A stretch of DNA of 64,000 nt, taken from Phaeodactylibacter xiamenensis. GTDB taxonomy: Bacteria; Bacteroidota; Bacteroidia; Chitinophagales; Saprospiraceae. The notes beneath the pieces were generated by a model. It did no database searches, was not told the DNA's origin, and saw nothing but the letters and a program-made list of their open reading frames with translations. Shown piece by piece: positions 17,316 through 25,933 of the stretch. The stretch covers positions 124,001 through 188,000 of the forward strand of contig NZ_JPOS01000029.1 in assembly GCF_000759025.1 (NCBI RefSeq), written 5' to 3'. Position 1 is the stretch's first letter, and each line of letters opens with the position of its first letter. The translations under genes and the position numbers were made by a program.

Positions 17316-18324
17316 GGCGCACCGCTTGCTGGCCTTTTGACTGCCGGTAAGCTTCGGCCGTCTCCCGGATGGTCTGAGCGATGGGCGTGTACGTAAAATC
17401 GAAGTGCTGCAGCGATTTCTGATTGTCGTAGTAGAACACCCAGCTCGAATTCCGGGCAGTTTCCCGGGTAAGGAAGGGGCGCTTGCCGGTCAGTTTAGCT
17501 TGCAGCCAGGCCAGGCGCCAGGATAAACCGCGCAGGATTTTTCCGACCTTGTACTTAGGCGGATTTACGCTCAGTGCTTCTGCCACTTCCGTTAGCAATT
17601 GCTTATAAGGGTAGTGCTCCGCATTGAGGATGAAGCGCTCGTTTTTGATATCGCTTTCCATCAGCCGGACCATATACCAGGCTACATCCCGTACGTCCAC
17701 CAGGCCAGTCGTACCTACAGGATAAAAAGGGAAGCCTTCGTCGACCATAGAGAAGAAATGTGCCGGGCCGCTTTCCCAAAAACCACTTCCGAGCACAATG
17801 GAAGGATTGACTACAGCAATATCCAGCCCTTCGGCAAAGCCGCGCCACACCTCCATCTCGCCCTGATATTTGCTGACCGCATACCGGGTATTGAAGGGGC
17901 TGCGCTCCCACTTGGCGGTTTCGGTGATGGTAATGCCCTGCTTGGTCCGGCCCAGGGCCGCAATTGAACTTACGTACAGCAATTTCCTTATCCCCAGCTT
18001 AAGCGCTGTATTCACCACGTTGGCCGTACCGGTGATATTGACGGTGCGCAGGTGCCGGGCATCAGCCGGATCAAAGGAGACGACAGCCGCACAGTGAAAA
18101 ATATAGTCACAGCCCTCCATCGCTCGTTCCAGCGCGAAAATATCCAGGATATCGCCGTCAACCCATTCTACTTTCTCCGCCAGGTCATCCACCAAGTCCA
18201 TTGGGCTGCCCGGCCGGCGGAAGGCCCGGATACGGTCAAAGCCATCCACCAGGAGCTGTTGCAGCAGATGAGAACCGATAAATCCGGTGGCACCGGTGAT
18301 GAGTATGGAGCTGTTTTTATCCAT
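17275..18324 (-). CDS. NAD(P)-dependent epimerase/reductase of the extended SDR family
   Basis: The 349-residue protein has the Rossmann motif GATGFIGSHLLQQL at residue 10, the VSSIAALG serine and YAVSKYQGEMEV (Tyr/Lys pair) of extended short-chain dehydrogenases. The layout is like dihydroflavonol reductase or 3-beta-HSD-type NAD-dependent epimerase/dehydratases. The substrate cannot be read from sequence. It follows anmK directly on the minus strand (adjacent at 18324/18325), so it is likely co-transcribed. Its last 41 bases overlap the convergent MNIO gene. Confidence 0.85.
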   Translation of the reverse strand: MDKNSSILITGATGFIGSHLLQQLLVDGFDRIRAFRRPGSPMDLVDDLAEKVEWVDGDILDIFALERAMEGCDYIFHCAAVVSFDPADARHLRTVNITGTANVVNTALKLGIRKLLYVSSIAALGRTKQGITITETAKWERSPFNTRYAVSKYQGEMEVWRGFAEGLDIAVVNPSIVLGSGFWESGPAHFFSMVDEGFPFYPVGTTGLVDVRDVAWYMVRLMESDIKNERFILNAEHYPYKQLLTEVAEALSVNPPKYKVGKILRGLSWRLAWLQAKLTGKRPFLTRETARNSSWVFYYDNQKSLQHFDFTYTPIAQTIRETAEAYRQSKGQQAVRLSPNRPSISEQSA

Positions 18325-19443
18325 TTAGCGGTTATGCGTTTTGGGCGGTGTATGCAGCCCGCCACCGCAGCTTGGTGCAGTACTGCCAGTAGCTGTAGGC
18401 AGGGTGTTGGGCAGGCTTTCCAGGCGCAGTGCTCCCATGAGGGCCATCAAAATGGCTTCTTTGTATTCGATAATTAGGGGTGAAGGCACTTCTACAGCTA
18501 AGGAACGGTTTTTTTCGCACTTCTCGCGGATGCACTCCACCAGGAATGTATTGAAAGCCCCCCCACCGGTAAGCAGTATGGTATGAGGCTCAGGTTGCAG
18601 TTTGGCTTTTTTCGCTATAGCGCTGATGCTATCGTCAACACTTTGTGCAATTTGCCAGCAGGCGGTGTGCAGGCGGTCTGCCACAGAAGCCGGGTAATCC
18701 GTGTAGAGGGGGAGCAGTTGTTCCTGTACCCAGTCGTTGCCCAGCGATTTTGGGAAGTCCGCCTGATGATAAGGTAGAGCCATCGCTTGGTCCAGCAAGT
18801 CAGGTAGCAGTGCTCCCGTTCGGGCTATGGAACCTCCTTTGTCGTAAGGCTGCCCGGCTTCCTCTGCCAGGGCATTGAGCACCTGATTCGCCCCGCTGCA
18901 ATCAAAGGCCACATAACCTTGCTCCGTTCGGGCGCTGATATTGGCAATGCCGCCCAGGTTTAGCATAAAGGTCTGCTCAGGAAACAAGTACTGGTCCGCA
19001 ACAGGGGCTATAGGTGCACCCTGACCGCCAAGTGCAACGTCCTGCATACGGAAGTTGTCGATAGCGGGGCGCCCGGTGATTGCCGCGATGGCCGCGCCGT
19101 CCCCGATTTGTGTGGAAACGCCGGATTCCGGAAAGTGGAAAATCGTGTGCCCATGGGAAGCGATAGCATCAGCTTCTACAGCCTGTGCCTCCAGAAAAGC
19201 CTTCGCCTGCTCCCCCAGGAGCTGCCCGAACTGGGCGTGAGCTACCGCCAGCTCCCGGGCAGTACCAGCGGGGAGTGCGCGTAGCCGCCGAACCCAGTCC
19301 TCCGGGAAAGGGCGGGCTTCACATGCAAGGGCTTCCCAATGCTGAAGTGCCTGGCCATTGAACTCAAAGGTGCAAAGCGCCAAATCCAGCCCATCCAGAG
19401 AGCTACCAGACATTATGCCGAGTATGGTGTGCCTATTCCCCAA
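18325..19443 (-). CDS. anmK: Anhydro-N-acetylmuramic acid kinase
   Basis: The 372-residue enzyme phosphorylates and opens 1,6-anhydro-MurNAc for cell-wall recycling. The family N-terminus ILGIMSGSSLDGLDLAL is present, as are VAFDCSGANQVLNALAEEAG (catalytic Asp region), YDKGG and ILLTGGGAFNTFL (sugar/ATP site). The start is TTG at 19443; the first ATG (19413) would remove the beta-strand before MSGSSLDG, and a stop lies just upstream of the TTG, so TTG is preferred. This makes it overlap the end of the cytochrome gene by 11 bases. Downstream lies the SDR gene. Confidence 0.9.
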   Translation of the reverse strand: MGNRHTILGIMSGSSLDGLDLALCTFEFNGQALQHWEALACEARPFPEDWVRRLRALPAGTARELAVAHAQFGQLLGEQAKAFLEAQAVEADAIASHGHTIFHFPESGVSTQIGDGAAIAAITGRPAIDNFRMQDVALGGQGAPIAPVADQYLFPEQTFMLNLGGIANISARTEQGYVAFDCSGANQVLNALAEEAGQPYDKGGSIARTGALLPDLLDQAMALPYHQADFPKSLGNDWVQEQLLPLYTDYPASVADRLHTACWQIAQSVDDSISAIAKKAKLQPEPHTILLTGGGAFNTFLVECIREKCEKNRSLAVEVPSPLIIEYKEAILMALMGALRLESLPNTLPTATGSTAPSCGGGLHTPPKTHNR

Positions 19444-19777
19444 GCTTCATGGTGTATTTGGCGACTGCCTTGATTTCTTTCTCGTCCAGCAGTGCTTCGA
19501 AGGCGGTCATGGCTTTGCGGCCGTTGGTAATGACGTTGATGCGCTCTTCCAGGGTGAGTGCCGATTCCTGCAGGTTGTAAGCACCGCTTGCACCCATATC
19601 CCCATATAGGCCATGGCAGGTGACGCAGTATTGCTTGTAGATCTTCTCACCATCTGGTTTGGCTACAGCTGCTACAGCTTTTGCACCGGCGCTGGAGTTG
19701 CTTTCAGCAGGAGCACTACTGCCACCACAGGCGTAGACGAATGCGGCAATAGCTATAAATACCAATCCTTTTCTCAT
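19433..19777 (-). CDS. c-type cytochrome lipoprotein
   Basis: The protein is 114 residues from ATG 19777, with a lipoprotein signal (AIAAFVYACGG). After an Ala/Ser linker, KIYKQYCVTCHGLYGDMG supplies a single CxxCH heme site, and MGASGAYNL and AMTAF give a possible distal Met. The ending VAKYTMKL is the usual C-terminal helix of small class I cytochromes. It would transfer electrons in the periplasm, anchored to a membrane. Its stop overlaps the anmK start by 11 bases. No oxidase genes are near. Confidence 0.85.
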   Translation of the reverse strand: MRKGLVFIAIAAFVYACGGSSAPAESNSSAGAKAVAAVAKPDGEKIYKQYCVTCHGLYGDMGASGAYNLQESALTLEERINVITNGRKAMTAFEALLDEKEIKAVAKYTMKLGE

Positions 19778-19876
19778 TGATCTTATTTTTTGGCAAATTA
19801 ACAAAATAGAGTGGGGTAGGTTGGTACCTGGAACGGGTTTATGGAAAAATGAGCACCTGGCAGGGCGGTATTCAGG

Positions 19877-20260
19877 TTACAGCACATACCTTTGGTATAG
19901 TCTTTCGAGTACCGCTTCGGGATCGTGGCATAAGCCGGGGTGGGTAGGAGAACTCTGAATAATCGTGCTTCTGGCGGCCACCAGCCACCGGAAACGGGAG
20001 GCCATGTCAAGTTCGCCAATCTTGCCGCCCTGCCGCCCTCCCGCGCATACTGCTTCCCAGGCGTGCAGGTAGCGATGGATCATGGATACGTCAATTTCCT
20101 TTGAGAAGGCCCTGACCTTTGCCTCATCTATCTGGAACCTGATGCCCAGGAACTTCTTCCGTTTGGAAAACAAAATGACGCCAATGTTCAGGAACTCCTC
20201 CCGCTCTACTTTGGGCACCAGCCTGACCACCGCGTATTCGTAGGTTACTCTATTTTGCAT
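19877..20260 (-). CDS. DUF3037 protein paired with a HipA-like kinase
   Basis: The 127-residue cytoplasmic protein matches the DUF3037 pattern: YEYAVVRLVPKVEREEFLNIGVILF near the start, RFQIDEAKVRAF, and a C-terminal RSTIIQSSPTHPGLCHDPE. DUF3037 genes commonly sit beside a HipA-like kinase gene, as here: the kinase ORF overlaps it by 11 bases on the same strand. The function is not known. A role as partner, regulator or antitoxin is an inference from conserved pairing. Confidence 0.85.
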   Translation of the reverse strand: MQNRVTYEYAVVRLVPKVEREEFLNIGVILFSKRKKFLGIRFQIDEAKVRAFSKEIDVSMIHRYLHAWEAVCAGGRQGGKIGELDMASRFRWLVAARSTIIQSSPTHPGLCHDPEAVLERLYQRYVL

Positions 20261-21029
20261 CTAAAGCTTCTTTGGCCAGTACATCAATTTTATCCAGTTT
20301 AGCGTTCAGGAATTCCTGGTAAGCGCTTCTTTTCTCGCCGGGCGTGAGTTCCATATCTTCTTCTGTCAGCCATTCTTCGGGGATGACGGAAATGATTTCG
20401 GTGATTTTTGCTTTGTCGATGGCTTCCCGGATATCCAGGGATGCCTCAGGCAGGTGGTTGGCTTTTGCCAAAAGGACATGGTCTTTCACATTGGGGAAAG
20501 TCCGGGGGAGGTAATCACGCCAGTTTTTCCAGTTGTGGTGGAAGTAGAGGCTGGCACCGTGGTCAATTAGCCATAGCTCCCTGTTCCAATTGAGCAGGTT
20601 GGTGTTCTTTGCAGTCCGGTCGATATTATTGATCAGGCTGTCCAGCAAAACCACCTTGGAAGCGGAATAGGAATCCGCCTCGGACACCAGGGGGTCGTAG
20701 GTGATGGCCCCGGAAAGGAAGTGCAGACCCAGGTTGAGCCCAACGCTAAACTTCAGCAAATCCTGGATTTCCTCGTCTGGTTCCGTCTTGCTGAACGAGT
20801 CGTCGAGGTTCATGAAAACCACCTCCGGCACATTCAGCCCGATCGCTTTAGCCAGCAGCCCTCCGATAAGCTCTGCAATCAGGGCTTTTTTGCCCTGTCC
20901 GGCCCCCCGGAATTTCAGGACGTACAGAAACTCGTCATCGGCTTCCACAATAGCGGGCAAAGAGCCGCCTTCCCTCAGGGGCTTCAGGTATTGCACCACA
21001 TCAACGGTTCTCACTTCTATATTACTCAT
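20250..21029 (-). CDS. HipA-like serine/threonine kinase family protein
   Basis: From ATG 21029 (MSNIEVRTVDVVQYLKPLR) the protein has 259 residues, shorter than full HipA (about 440). It keeps the kinase core: EFLYVLKFRGAGQGKKALIAE (Lys and Glu of the ATP site), LLDSLINNIDRTAKNTNLL (catalytic Asp and Asn loop) and LWLIDHGASLYFHHNW (the Asp of the DFG-like motif). The HipA N-terminal subdomain and HipB antitoxin are absent. Instead a DUF3037 gene overlaps its 3' end by 11 bases. The pair is probably one functional unit, of toxin-antitoxin or signalling type. Longer starts upstream would add a Ser/Arg-rich stretch without support. Confidence 0.83.
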   Translation of the reverse strand: MSNIEVRTVDVVQYLKPLREGGSLPAIVEADDEFLYVLKFRGAGQGKKALIAELIGGLLAKAIGLNVPEVVFMNLDDSFSKTEPDEEIQDLLKFSVGLNLGLHFLSGAITYDPLVSEADSYSASKVVLLDSLINNIDRTAKNTNLLNWNRELWLIDHGASLYFHHNWKNWRDYLPRTFPNVKDHVLLAKANHLPEASLDIREAIDKAKITEIISVIPEEWLTEEDMELTPGEKRSAYQEFLNAKLDKIDVLAKEALDAK

Positions 21030-21332
21030 GTCCTGTTTAGGGTTTGTGCTGGCTGTGCGCCCGCTTGTCCTGCTTTTCCGGGTGATCAATCGCTCAGCCA
21101 CAGATTTTCAGGGCTCCAAAGATACGGGGAAAAGGAAATAAAAGTAAATCCAACTGTGGAAGGGGGCCCTGTAAGGTATCCGTCTTTAAGACCCTGATAA
21201 ATGTCACCCTGAACAGTGATCTTTTTCACACGAGCCTGGGCAACAATTGCCTAACTTATGGTAGGATCTAACCCGTCCTGATTCCTTAACCGAAGCCACT
21301 GCCTGTGCAGCTGCGCGACCAAATTGCAAGCC
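21030..21332. other. Divergent intergenic region
   Basis: This is about 300 bases between the HipA-like gene (minus) and the first stress protein gene (plus). It holds no gene that I support. It should contain both promoters, but none is clear. Confidence 0.3.
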
Positions 21333-22214
21333 ATGAGAACCATACTCAGCCCTACCGATTTTTCCCTTTGTGCCCGGTACGCGACAGATGCCGCTGCGCA
21401 ACTCGCCCGCCGGCTTGATGCCCAGCTTCATTTACTGCATTGCATGAACCTGCCTGATGGCTGGGATGACTGGAGTGAGCAACAACGCTCTATGCGCCCG
21501 GATATACAGCAGATGGTGGCAAATGCTCAGCTGCAATTGCAGGATTTGAGCAATGCTTACCCCAATTTGGAGGTAAAGGCCACCGTTTGCAGTGGCGCCC
21601 TGCCCAAGTCTGTGGCGGAGTACGTGGAACACGCTGCGGCAGACCTCGTAGTCATGGGTTCCCACGGTGCAAGTGGCAAGAATGAATACTTCATCGGTTC
21701 CAACACCCAGAAAGTGGTGCGGGAAGTGCACTGCCCGGTATTGGTGGTCAAGGAGCCGCTTGAGCACATCAATTTCGATAAGGTGGTCTTCGCGTCCTCC
21801 TTCCACCAAAAGGAGCGGGAGGCTTTCCTGAAGTTCAAGGAGTTTGTCAAGCCTTTTGTACCGGAGATTCATCTGGTGGAAATCCACACCTCTTCTTTCT
21901 TCGATCCTCCTTACATTCTAAGCCGGCAAGCCATGGAAGAATTCAGGGGACTGTGCGCGCCCTTCCGGTGTGAGACGCATGTGTTCCGCAACTTCAGTGT
22001 AGACCGGGGCGTACGGGCGTTCGCTGAAAAGATCGGGGCTGGCCTGATTGGTATTTCCAATCACCACCGTCATCCGTTGCGGCGTATGCTCAGCGGCAGC
22101 AACGTGGAGGCTTTGGTCAATCACTCTGACATCCCCGTGCTGAGTGTGGACTATATGGATGAAATAGATACGCCGGCACCGATAGAAAGAAAACAACAAC
22201 AATTATCCTTTTGA
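21333..22214 (+). CDS. Universal stress protein, two UspA domains
   Basis: The 293-residue cytoplasmic protein starts at ATG 21333 (MRTILSPTDFSLCARYATDA). The first UspA domain ends with VMGSHGASGKNEYFIGSNTQ, carrying the G-2x-G-9x-G(S/T) ATP-binding motif, then CPVLVVK. The second domain (about 150-280) has a less complete motif (GISNHHRHPLRRMLSGSNVE) and may not bind nucleotide. A second two-domain Usp gene follows 58 bases downstream on the same strand, so the two are probably co-regulated under stress or growth arrest. A hairpin lies between them. Confidence 0.85.
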   Translation: MRTILSPTDFSLCARYATDAAAQLARRLDAQLHLLHCMNLPDGWDDWSEQQRSMRPDIQQMVANAQLQLQDLSNAYPNLEVKATVCSGALPKSVAEYVEHAAADLVVMGSHGASGKNEYFIGSNTQKVVREVHCPVLVVKEPLEHINFDKVVFASSFHQKEREAFLKFKEFVKPFVPEIHLVEIHTSSFFDPPYILSRQAMEEFRGLCAPFRCETHVFRNFSVDRGVRAFAEKIGAGLIGISNHHRHPLRRMLSGSNVEALVNHSDIPVLSVDYMDEIDTPAPIERKQQQLSF

Positions 22215-22223
22215 TTTCATAAA

Positions 22224-22253
22224 GCCAGGCGGGGGAAGGTCCTTCTGCCTGGC
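22224..22253 (+). terminator. Hairpin between the two stress-protein genes
   Basis: GCCAGGC (22224-22230) pairs with GCCTGGC (22247-22253), and inner G/C-rich bases extend the stem. The following GCTTTAAAAAAAG gives only a weak T-run, so it may attenuate rather than terminate. Confidence 0.4.
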
Positions 22254-22272
22254 GCTTTAAAAAAAGTAGCCG

Positions 22273-23085
22273 ATGCGCCATAATATTCTCTTTCCAACCG
22301 ATTTCTCTCCGGCAGCTCACCATGCCTTTCAGTACGCGCTGCTGCTAGCTGACAAGTTGGATACAGCTCTTGACCTCATGAGTGTTTACCACCTGCCAGT
22401 TGGCGATACAAGCCGTGTAGCTCCTCATCAGGTAGATAGCCTCCTGAGGGAAAAACGAGCGGAGGTGATGCAACACCTGGGAGAACTGGCGGAGGAAGCC
22501 CCTGCCAATCGTATTGGGCAGTTGCGGGCAGATTATGGCCTGTTTGTATATCAGGAGATCATTGATGTCGCCGGAAGAGGTGGGCATCAGCTTATTGTGA
22601 TGGGTACGAAAGGGGAGCGCAGCCCCGTACAGCAGATGATGGGCAGCGTTACCACCCATACCCTCATGAATGCGCCCTGCCCGGTAATCGCTGTGCCGCA
22701 GAGTGCACCGGTGCGCCCCATTAGTCATATCGCCTATGCCACGGACTTCGAGCCAAAGGATGAAAAAGCAGTGGCGAATCTGACGGAGCTGGCGGCCAGA
22801 CTTAAAGCGAAAGTCCATTTCGTACATGTGGACAGGGAGGTGGATGCTGCCAAAACAGAAGCCTATAAAATGGTGGATCAGTACCCGCTTCCTTTCTCCG
22901 ATTTCACAGTAGTGGCTAATCCCAACCCTGCTGAGGGCATCAATGCCTTTATCGCTGAGCGGGACATAGATGCACTGGCGTTGTTCGTTCCCAACCGCCG
23001 CCTGCTGGAACGCCTCTTCCATCGTAGCTTTACGAAGCAGATGGCTTTCCATACAAAGGTGCCTTTATTGGTTTTCAGGGGCTGA
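22273..23085 (+). CDS. Universal stress protein, two UspA domains
   Basis: The 270-residue protein is a second UspA tandem. Domain 1 starts MRHNILFPTDFSPAAHHAF and ends with VMGTKGERSPVQQMMGSVTT and CPVIAVP, the nucleotide-binding motif in partial form. Domain 2 begins SHIAYATDFEPKDEKA; its C-terminal part ALFVPNRRLLERLFHRSFTK lacks the glycine motif. It lies next to another Usp gene on the same strand. No partner kinase or transporter is adjacent. Confidence 0.85.
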   Translation: MRHNILFPTDFSPAAHHAFQYALLLADKLDTALDLMSVYHLPVGDTSRVAPHQVDSLLREKRAEVMQHLGELAEEAPANRIGQLRADYGLFVYQEIIDVAGRGGHQLIVMGTKGERSPVQQMMGSVTTHTLMNAPCPVIAVPQSAPVRPISHIAYATDFEPKDEKAVANLTELAARLKAKVHFVHVDREVDAAKTEAYKMVDQYPLPFSDFTVVANPNPAEGINAFIAERDIDALALFVPNRRLLERLFHRSFTKQMAFHTKVPLLVFRG

Positions 23086-23340
23086 CCCATCGGGTTTCCT
23101 TGTTTTTGGCACGGTTATTGCAATTGACAGAGTGGTTAATTAAGGTCAAAAATTAGGATTACGATTTGTTTGAAAATGCCCGCCTTTGTGTGGGCTTTTT
23201 TTTTGGGTTGTACTGAGGGTTTCACGCAGCGTTCGCGAAGGATGGCGCAAAGTACGCAGCGTTTCCTGATTAGGGCCGTTAACTTGGCGCTCTTTGCGAA
23301 GCCCTTCTTCCCTTTTGCGCTTAAACTCGAAAGCGTCTCC
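23086..23340. other. Convergent intergenic region with terminator
   Basis: This 255-base gap separates convergent genes. It carries a terminator at 23178-23204 and then a low-complexity GCGCAAAG/ACGCAGCG stretch (23220-23330), typical of degenerate intergenic repeats in this phylum. No gene is supported. Confidence 0.4.
23178..23204 (+). terminator. Rho-independent terminator after the second stress protein
   Basis: GCCCGC (23178-23183) pairs with GTGGGC (23190-23195) over a six-base loop. A run of nine or ten T follows. The stem is short, but the T-run is strong. Confidence 0.65.
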
Positions 23341-25170
23341 TTAAAACGCCTGCAGCTCCACCAGTTTCTGGTACTCCCCGTCCTTCTGCAACAGGCTTTC
23401 GTGCGTACCCCGCTCCATGATTTGCCCGTCCCGCATTACAATGATCTCATCCGCGTGCTGTATGGTAGACAGGCGGTGAGCAATAACGATGGAGGTCCGG
23501 TTTTTCATCAGCTCAAGCAGGGCTTTCTGGACTAATTTCTCGGATTCGGAATCCAAGGCAGAGGTCGCTTCGTCCAGAATAAGTATAGGTGGGTTTTTCA
23601 GAATGGCGCGGGCAATTGTAAGCCGTTGCCGCTGCCCCCCGCTCAGTTTGCTGCCCCGGTCCCCGATATTGGTATGGTAACCCTGCTCGGAAGCCAGGAT
23701 GAAGTCGTGCGCGTTGGCTGCCCGGGCGGCAGCTTCCACCTGTTCTTGCGTGACCCCCTCCATGCCGAAGACGATGTTGTTGTAAATGCTGTCATTGAAG
23801 AGAATGGCTTCCTGAGACACAATGCCCATGAGGCTGCGCAGGTCGCGAAGGCGGTATTGGCGGATATTCTGTCCGTCCAGGAGAATCTCTCCTTCCTCCA
23901 CGTCGTAAAACCGGGGGAGTAGGTCAGCCAGGGTTGACTTCCCTGCCCCGGAGGCACCCACCAGCGCCACCACTTTGCCCTTGGGAAGGCTCAGGTTGAT
24001 ATTTTGTAGCACAGGGCCCTCATCGTTGCGGTAAGCGAAGGTGACGTTACGGTATTCTATACTGTGCCGGAAGCCCGCAAGGGGGAGAGCATCGGGTGCA
24101 TCTTTGATGTTGACAGGAGCATCAAGCAGGGCTTCCATGCGGCGCATAGCTCCCACGCCTTTTTGGACGTTGTAAACAGCCTTTGATAATTTCTTGGCCG
24201 GGTCAATGACGTTATAGAAGGCAAAAATGAACGTCAGGAAAGTCTCCGCATCCAGCTGTCCGCTAAAGACCTGACGGGAGCCATACCACAGCAGGACTGC
24301 CACCGTGCCAATGCCCAGGAATTCTGAAAGTGGAGAAGCCAGGTCGCGCCTCCACAGCAGGCGGGTGAGCGAATGCCGGTAGCCATCATTCTCTTTCCGG
24401 AATTTTTCTTTTTGATAGTGCTCGGCATTGAACCCTTTGATGATCCGCAGCCCGCCCAGGCCTTCATCAAGTATGGCGACGAGGTTGCCAAGTCGGTCCT
24501 GTACATCCGCTGATTTTTTCTTGAGCCGCCGGCCAATACCACCGATCACCACGCCCGTGAAGATCATCAGCAGAAAGACAAAACCTGTAAGTGCCGGGCT
24601 TACATATACCATGAACCCCAACGCCCCTATGATGATGAGGGGCTCCCGGAATACGGCTTCCAGCACATTGAGAATGCTCCATTCCACTTCCTGTACGTCG
24701 CTCGTCATGCGGGACATCAGGTCGCCTTTGCGCTCCTCGCTGAAGTAGGCCAGGGGGAGGGTCATCACCTTATCGTACATTTGCGCGCGCAGGTCGCGGA
24801 TGATACCGTTGCGAACCGGTGCCATGAAGAAAAGGGATAGGTACCGGAATAGGTTTTTGAGCAGGAAAACCGATAAAATAGCCACGCAGACGAAGACCAG
24901 TGCAGCTTCCTTACCCTGCTCCACAATCAGCTGACTGATGTAATAGTTGAAGGAGGCCGTGGCGCTTTCGATATCCCAGCCAAAAGTGGGCTTGTCCATA
25001 ACCAGCTCCCGCCGGTCAAAGAGGATCTCCAGGAAAGGGACCAGCAAGGGGATGCTCAGGGCTGTGAACAGCGCTGTCATAATATTGCTGAAAATATTGA
25101 GCCCTACATACGCTTTATAGTTGCGCATGTAGCCGAGCAATCGCCAAAAGCTGCTGCGTTCTTTTTTCAT
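23341..25170 (-). CDS. MsbA-like ABC exporter (fused permease-ATPase)
   Basis: The 609-residue half-transporter has six N-terminal membrane helices (about residues 20-320) and one C-terminal ATPase domain. The latter has Walker A GASGAGKSTLADLLPRF, the Q-loop in MGIVSQEAILFNDS, signature LSGGQRQRL, Walker B ILILDEATSALDSESE and the H-loop in IVIAHRLSTI. This pattern matches the lipid A/phospholipid flippase MsbA and related multidrug exporters. The lipid A biosynthetic genes at 52-55 kb give a plausible substrate, though they are not linked. It follows a lipoprotein gene (16 bases between ORFs) and the acc operon on the minus strand. Confidence 0.85.
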   Translation of the reverse strand: MKKERSSFWRLLGYMRNYKAYVGLNIFSNIMTALFTALSIPLLVPFLEILFDRRELVMDKPTFGWDIESATASFNYYISQLIVEQGKEAALVFVCVAILSVFLLKNLFRYLSLFFMAPVRNGIIRDLRAQMYDKVMTLPLAYFSEERKGDLMSRMTSDVQEVEWSILNVLEAVFREPLIIIGALGFMVYVSPALTGFVFLLMIFTGVVIGGIGRRLKKKSADVQDRLGNLVAILDEGLGGLRIIKGFNAEHYQKEKFRKENDGYRHSLTRLLWRRDLASPLSEFLGIGTVAVLLWYGSRQVFSGQLDAETFLTFIFAFYNVIDPAKKLSKAVYNVQKGVGAMRRMEALLDAPVNIKDAPDALPLAGFRHSIEYRNVTFAYRNDEGPVLQNINLSLPKGKVVALVGASGAGKSTLADLLPRFYDVEEGEILLDGQNIRQYRLRDLRSLMGIVSQEAILFNDSIYNNIVFGMEGVTQEQVEAAARAANAHDFILASEQGYHTNIGDRGSKLSGGQRQRLTIARAILKNPPILILDEATSALDSESEKLVQKALLELMKNRTSIVIAHRLSTIQHADEIIVMRDGQIMERGTHESLLQKDGEYQKLVELQAF

Positions 25171-25186
25171 AGTGAGTTTGGTGTGC

Positions 25187-25837
25187 CTATTCTACGGGTT
25201 CCAGGCGATAGCTGGTTTCTCCTTTTTTCAGGGCGTAGGTTATCATTTGAGGATTGCCGTTGCGCTGACCGTTTTGAGGCGTGGAGAACTTCCGGAGCAG
25301 AGCCGTTTCCGTAAGTTCGAACGTTTCAACCCCTTCGCGGCCCCGTTGGTTGGCAGTGTTTTCTGCTTCCGCCATGTAAATCTGCCCGTAGGAGCGGTTG
25401 CGGTAGGAAGCAAAGGCATATACTTCTTTGGTACCATCGTCCGTGCGGGTAAAGATGTAAACCTCCGGGTAGCTATCCTGGTTGAGGTCGGCAAGTTGAG
25501 CGCGTACCACTGCACCGTTGATTTCCATTTTGGTCTCCTCATTGCGCACGCTCATACCTTCTGTATTCAGGGTGAAATAATTTGAGCTGCTGTTAGGGGA
25601 TTCCACGATGAAGGAAACAGTACCTTCCGTTAGTTTTTCTTCAAAAGGGCCGGTAGCCGGAGGTGCCGATTGCCGGGTCATTTCGGCGGGCTCAGGGGCA
25701 GAGGCTTCATTGGAGGTGCTTTCGGTTGCGGTGGGGGTTTCGGTTGCGGTGGAGGCTTCGCCCGAAGCTTCGGAACTGCCGCCACAGCTGCAAACTGCAA
25801 AGGACAGGGCAAGTAAAAGCAGGAAAATGGATCTCAT
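25187..25837 (-). CDS. Predicted lipoprotein of unknown function
   Basis: The 216-residue protein has a lipobox signal (LALSFAVCSCGGSS). A low-complexity Ser/Ala/Thr/Glu linker (about residues 24-60) follows, with repeats of TATE-like units. The folded C-terminal part (from about residue 65) has TVSFIVESPNSSSNYFTLN and QLADLNQDSYPEVYIFTR, a short DxNxD-like acidic motif that may bind calcium. No named family was recognised. It lies just before the MsbA-like gene on the same strand and may be co-transcribed. Confidence 0.65.
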   Translation of the reverse strand: MRSIFLLLLALSFAVCSCGGSSEASGEASTATETPTATESTSNEASAPEPAEMTRQSAPPATGPFEEKLTEGTVSFIVESPNSSSNYFTLNTEGMSVRNEETKMEINGAVVRAQLADLNQDSYPEVYIFTRTDDGTKEVYAFASYRNRSYGQIYMAEAENTANQRGREGVETFELTETALLRKFSTPQNGQRNGNPQMITYALKKGETSYRLEPVE

Positions 25838-25864
25838 AGTGCGATGTTTTGGTCTGTAAATAAG

Positions 25865-25906
25865 AACAGGCTTGCCGGGCTTATTATTTTCCCAGGCAAA
25901 CCTGTT
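25865..25906 (-). terminator. Hairpin after the acc operon
   Basis: AACAGGCTTGCCGGG (25865-25879) pairs with CCCAGGCAAACCTGTT (25891-25906). It sits immediately downstream (minus strand) of accC. A T-rich stretch follows on the minus strand, and TTGTTTT on the other strand, so it may work in both directions. Confidence 0.6.
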
Positions 25907-25933
25907 GTTTTGTAGTAGGGGGTAGGCAGTTGC

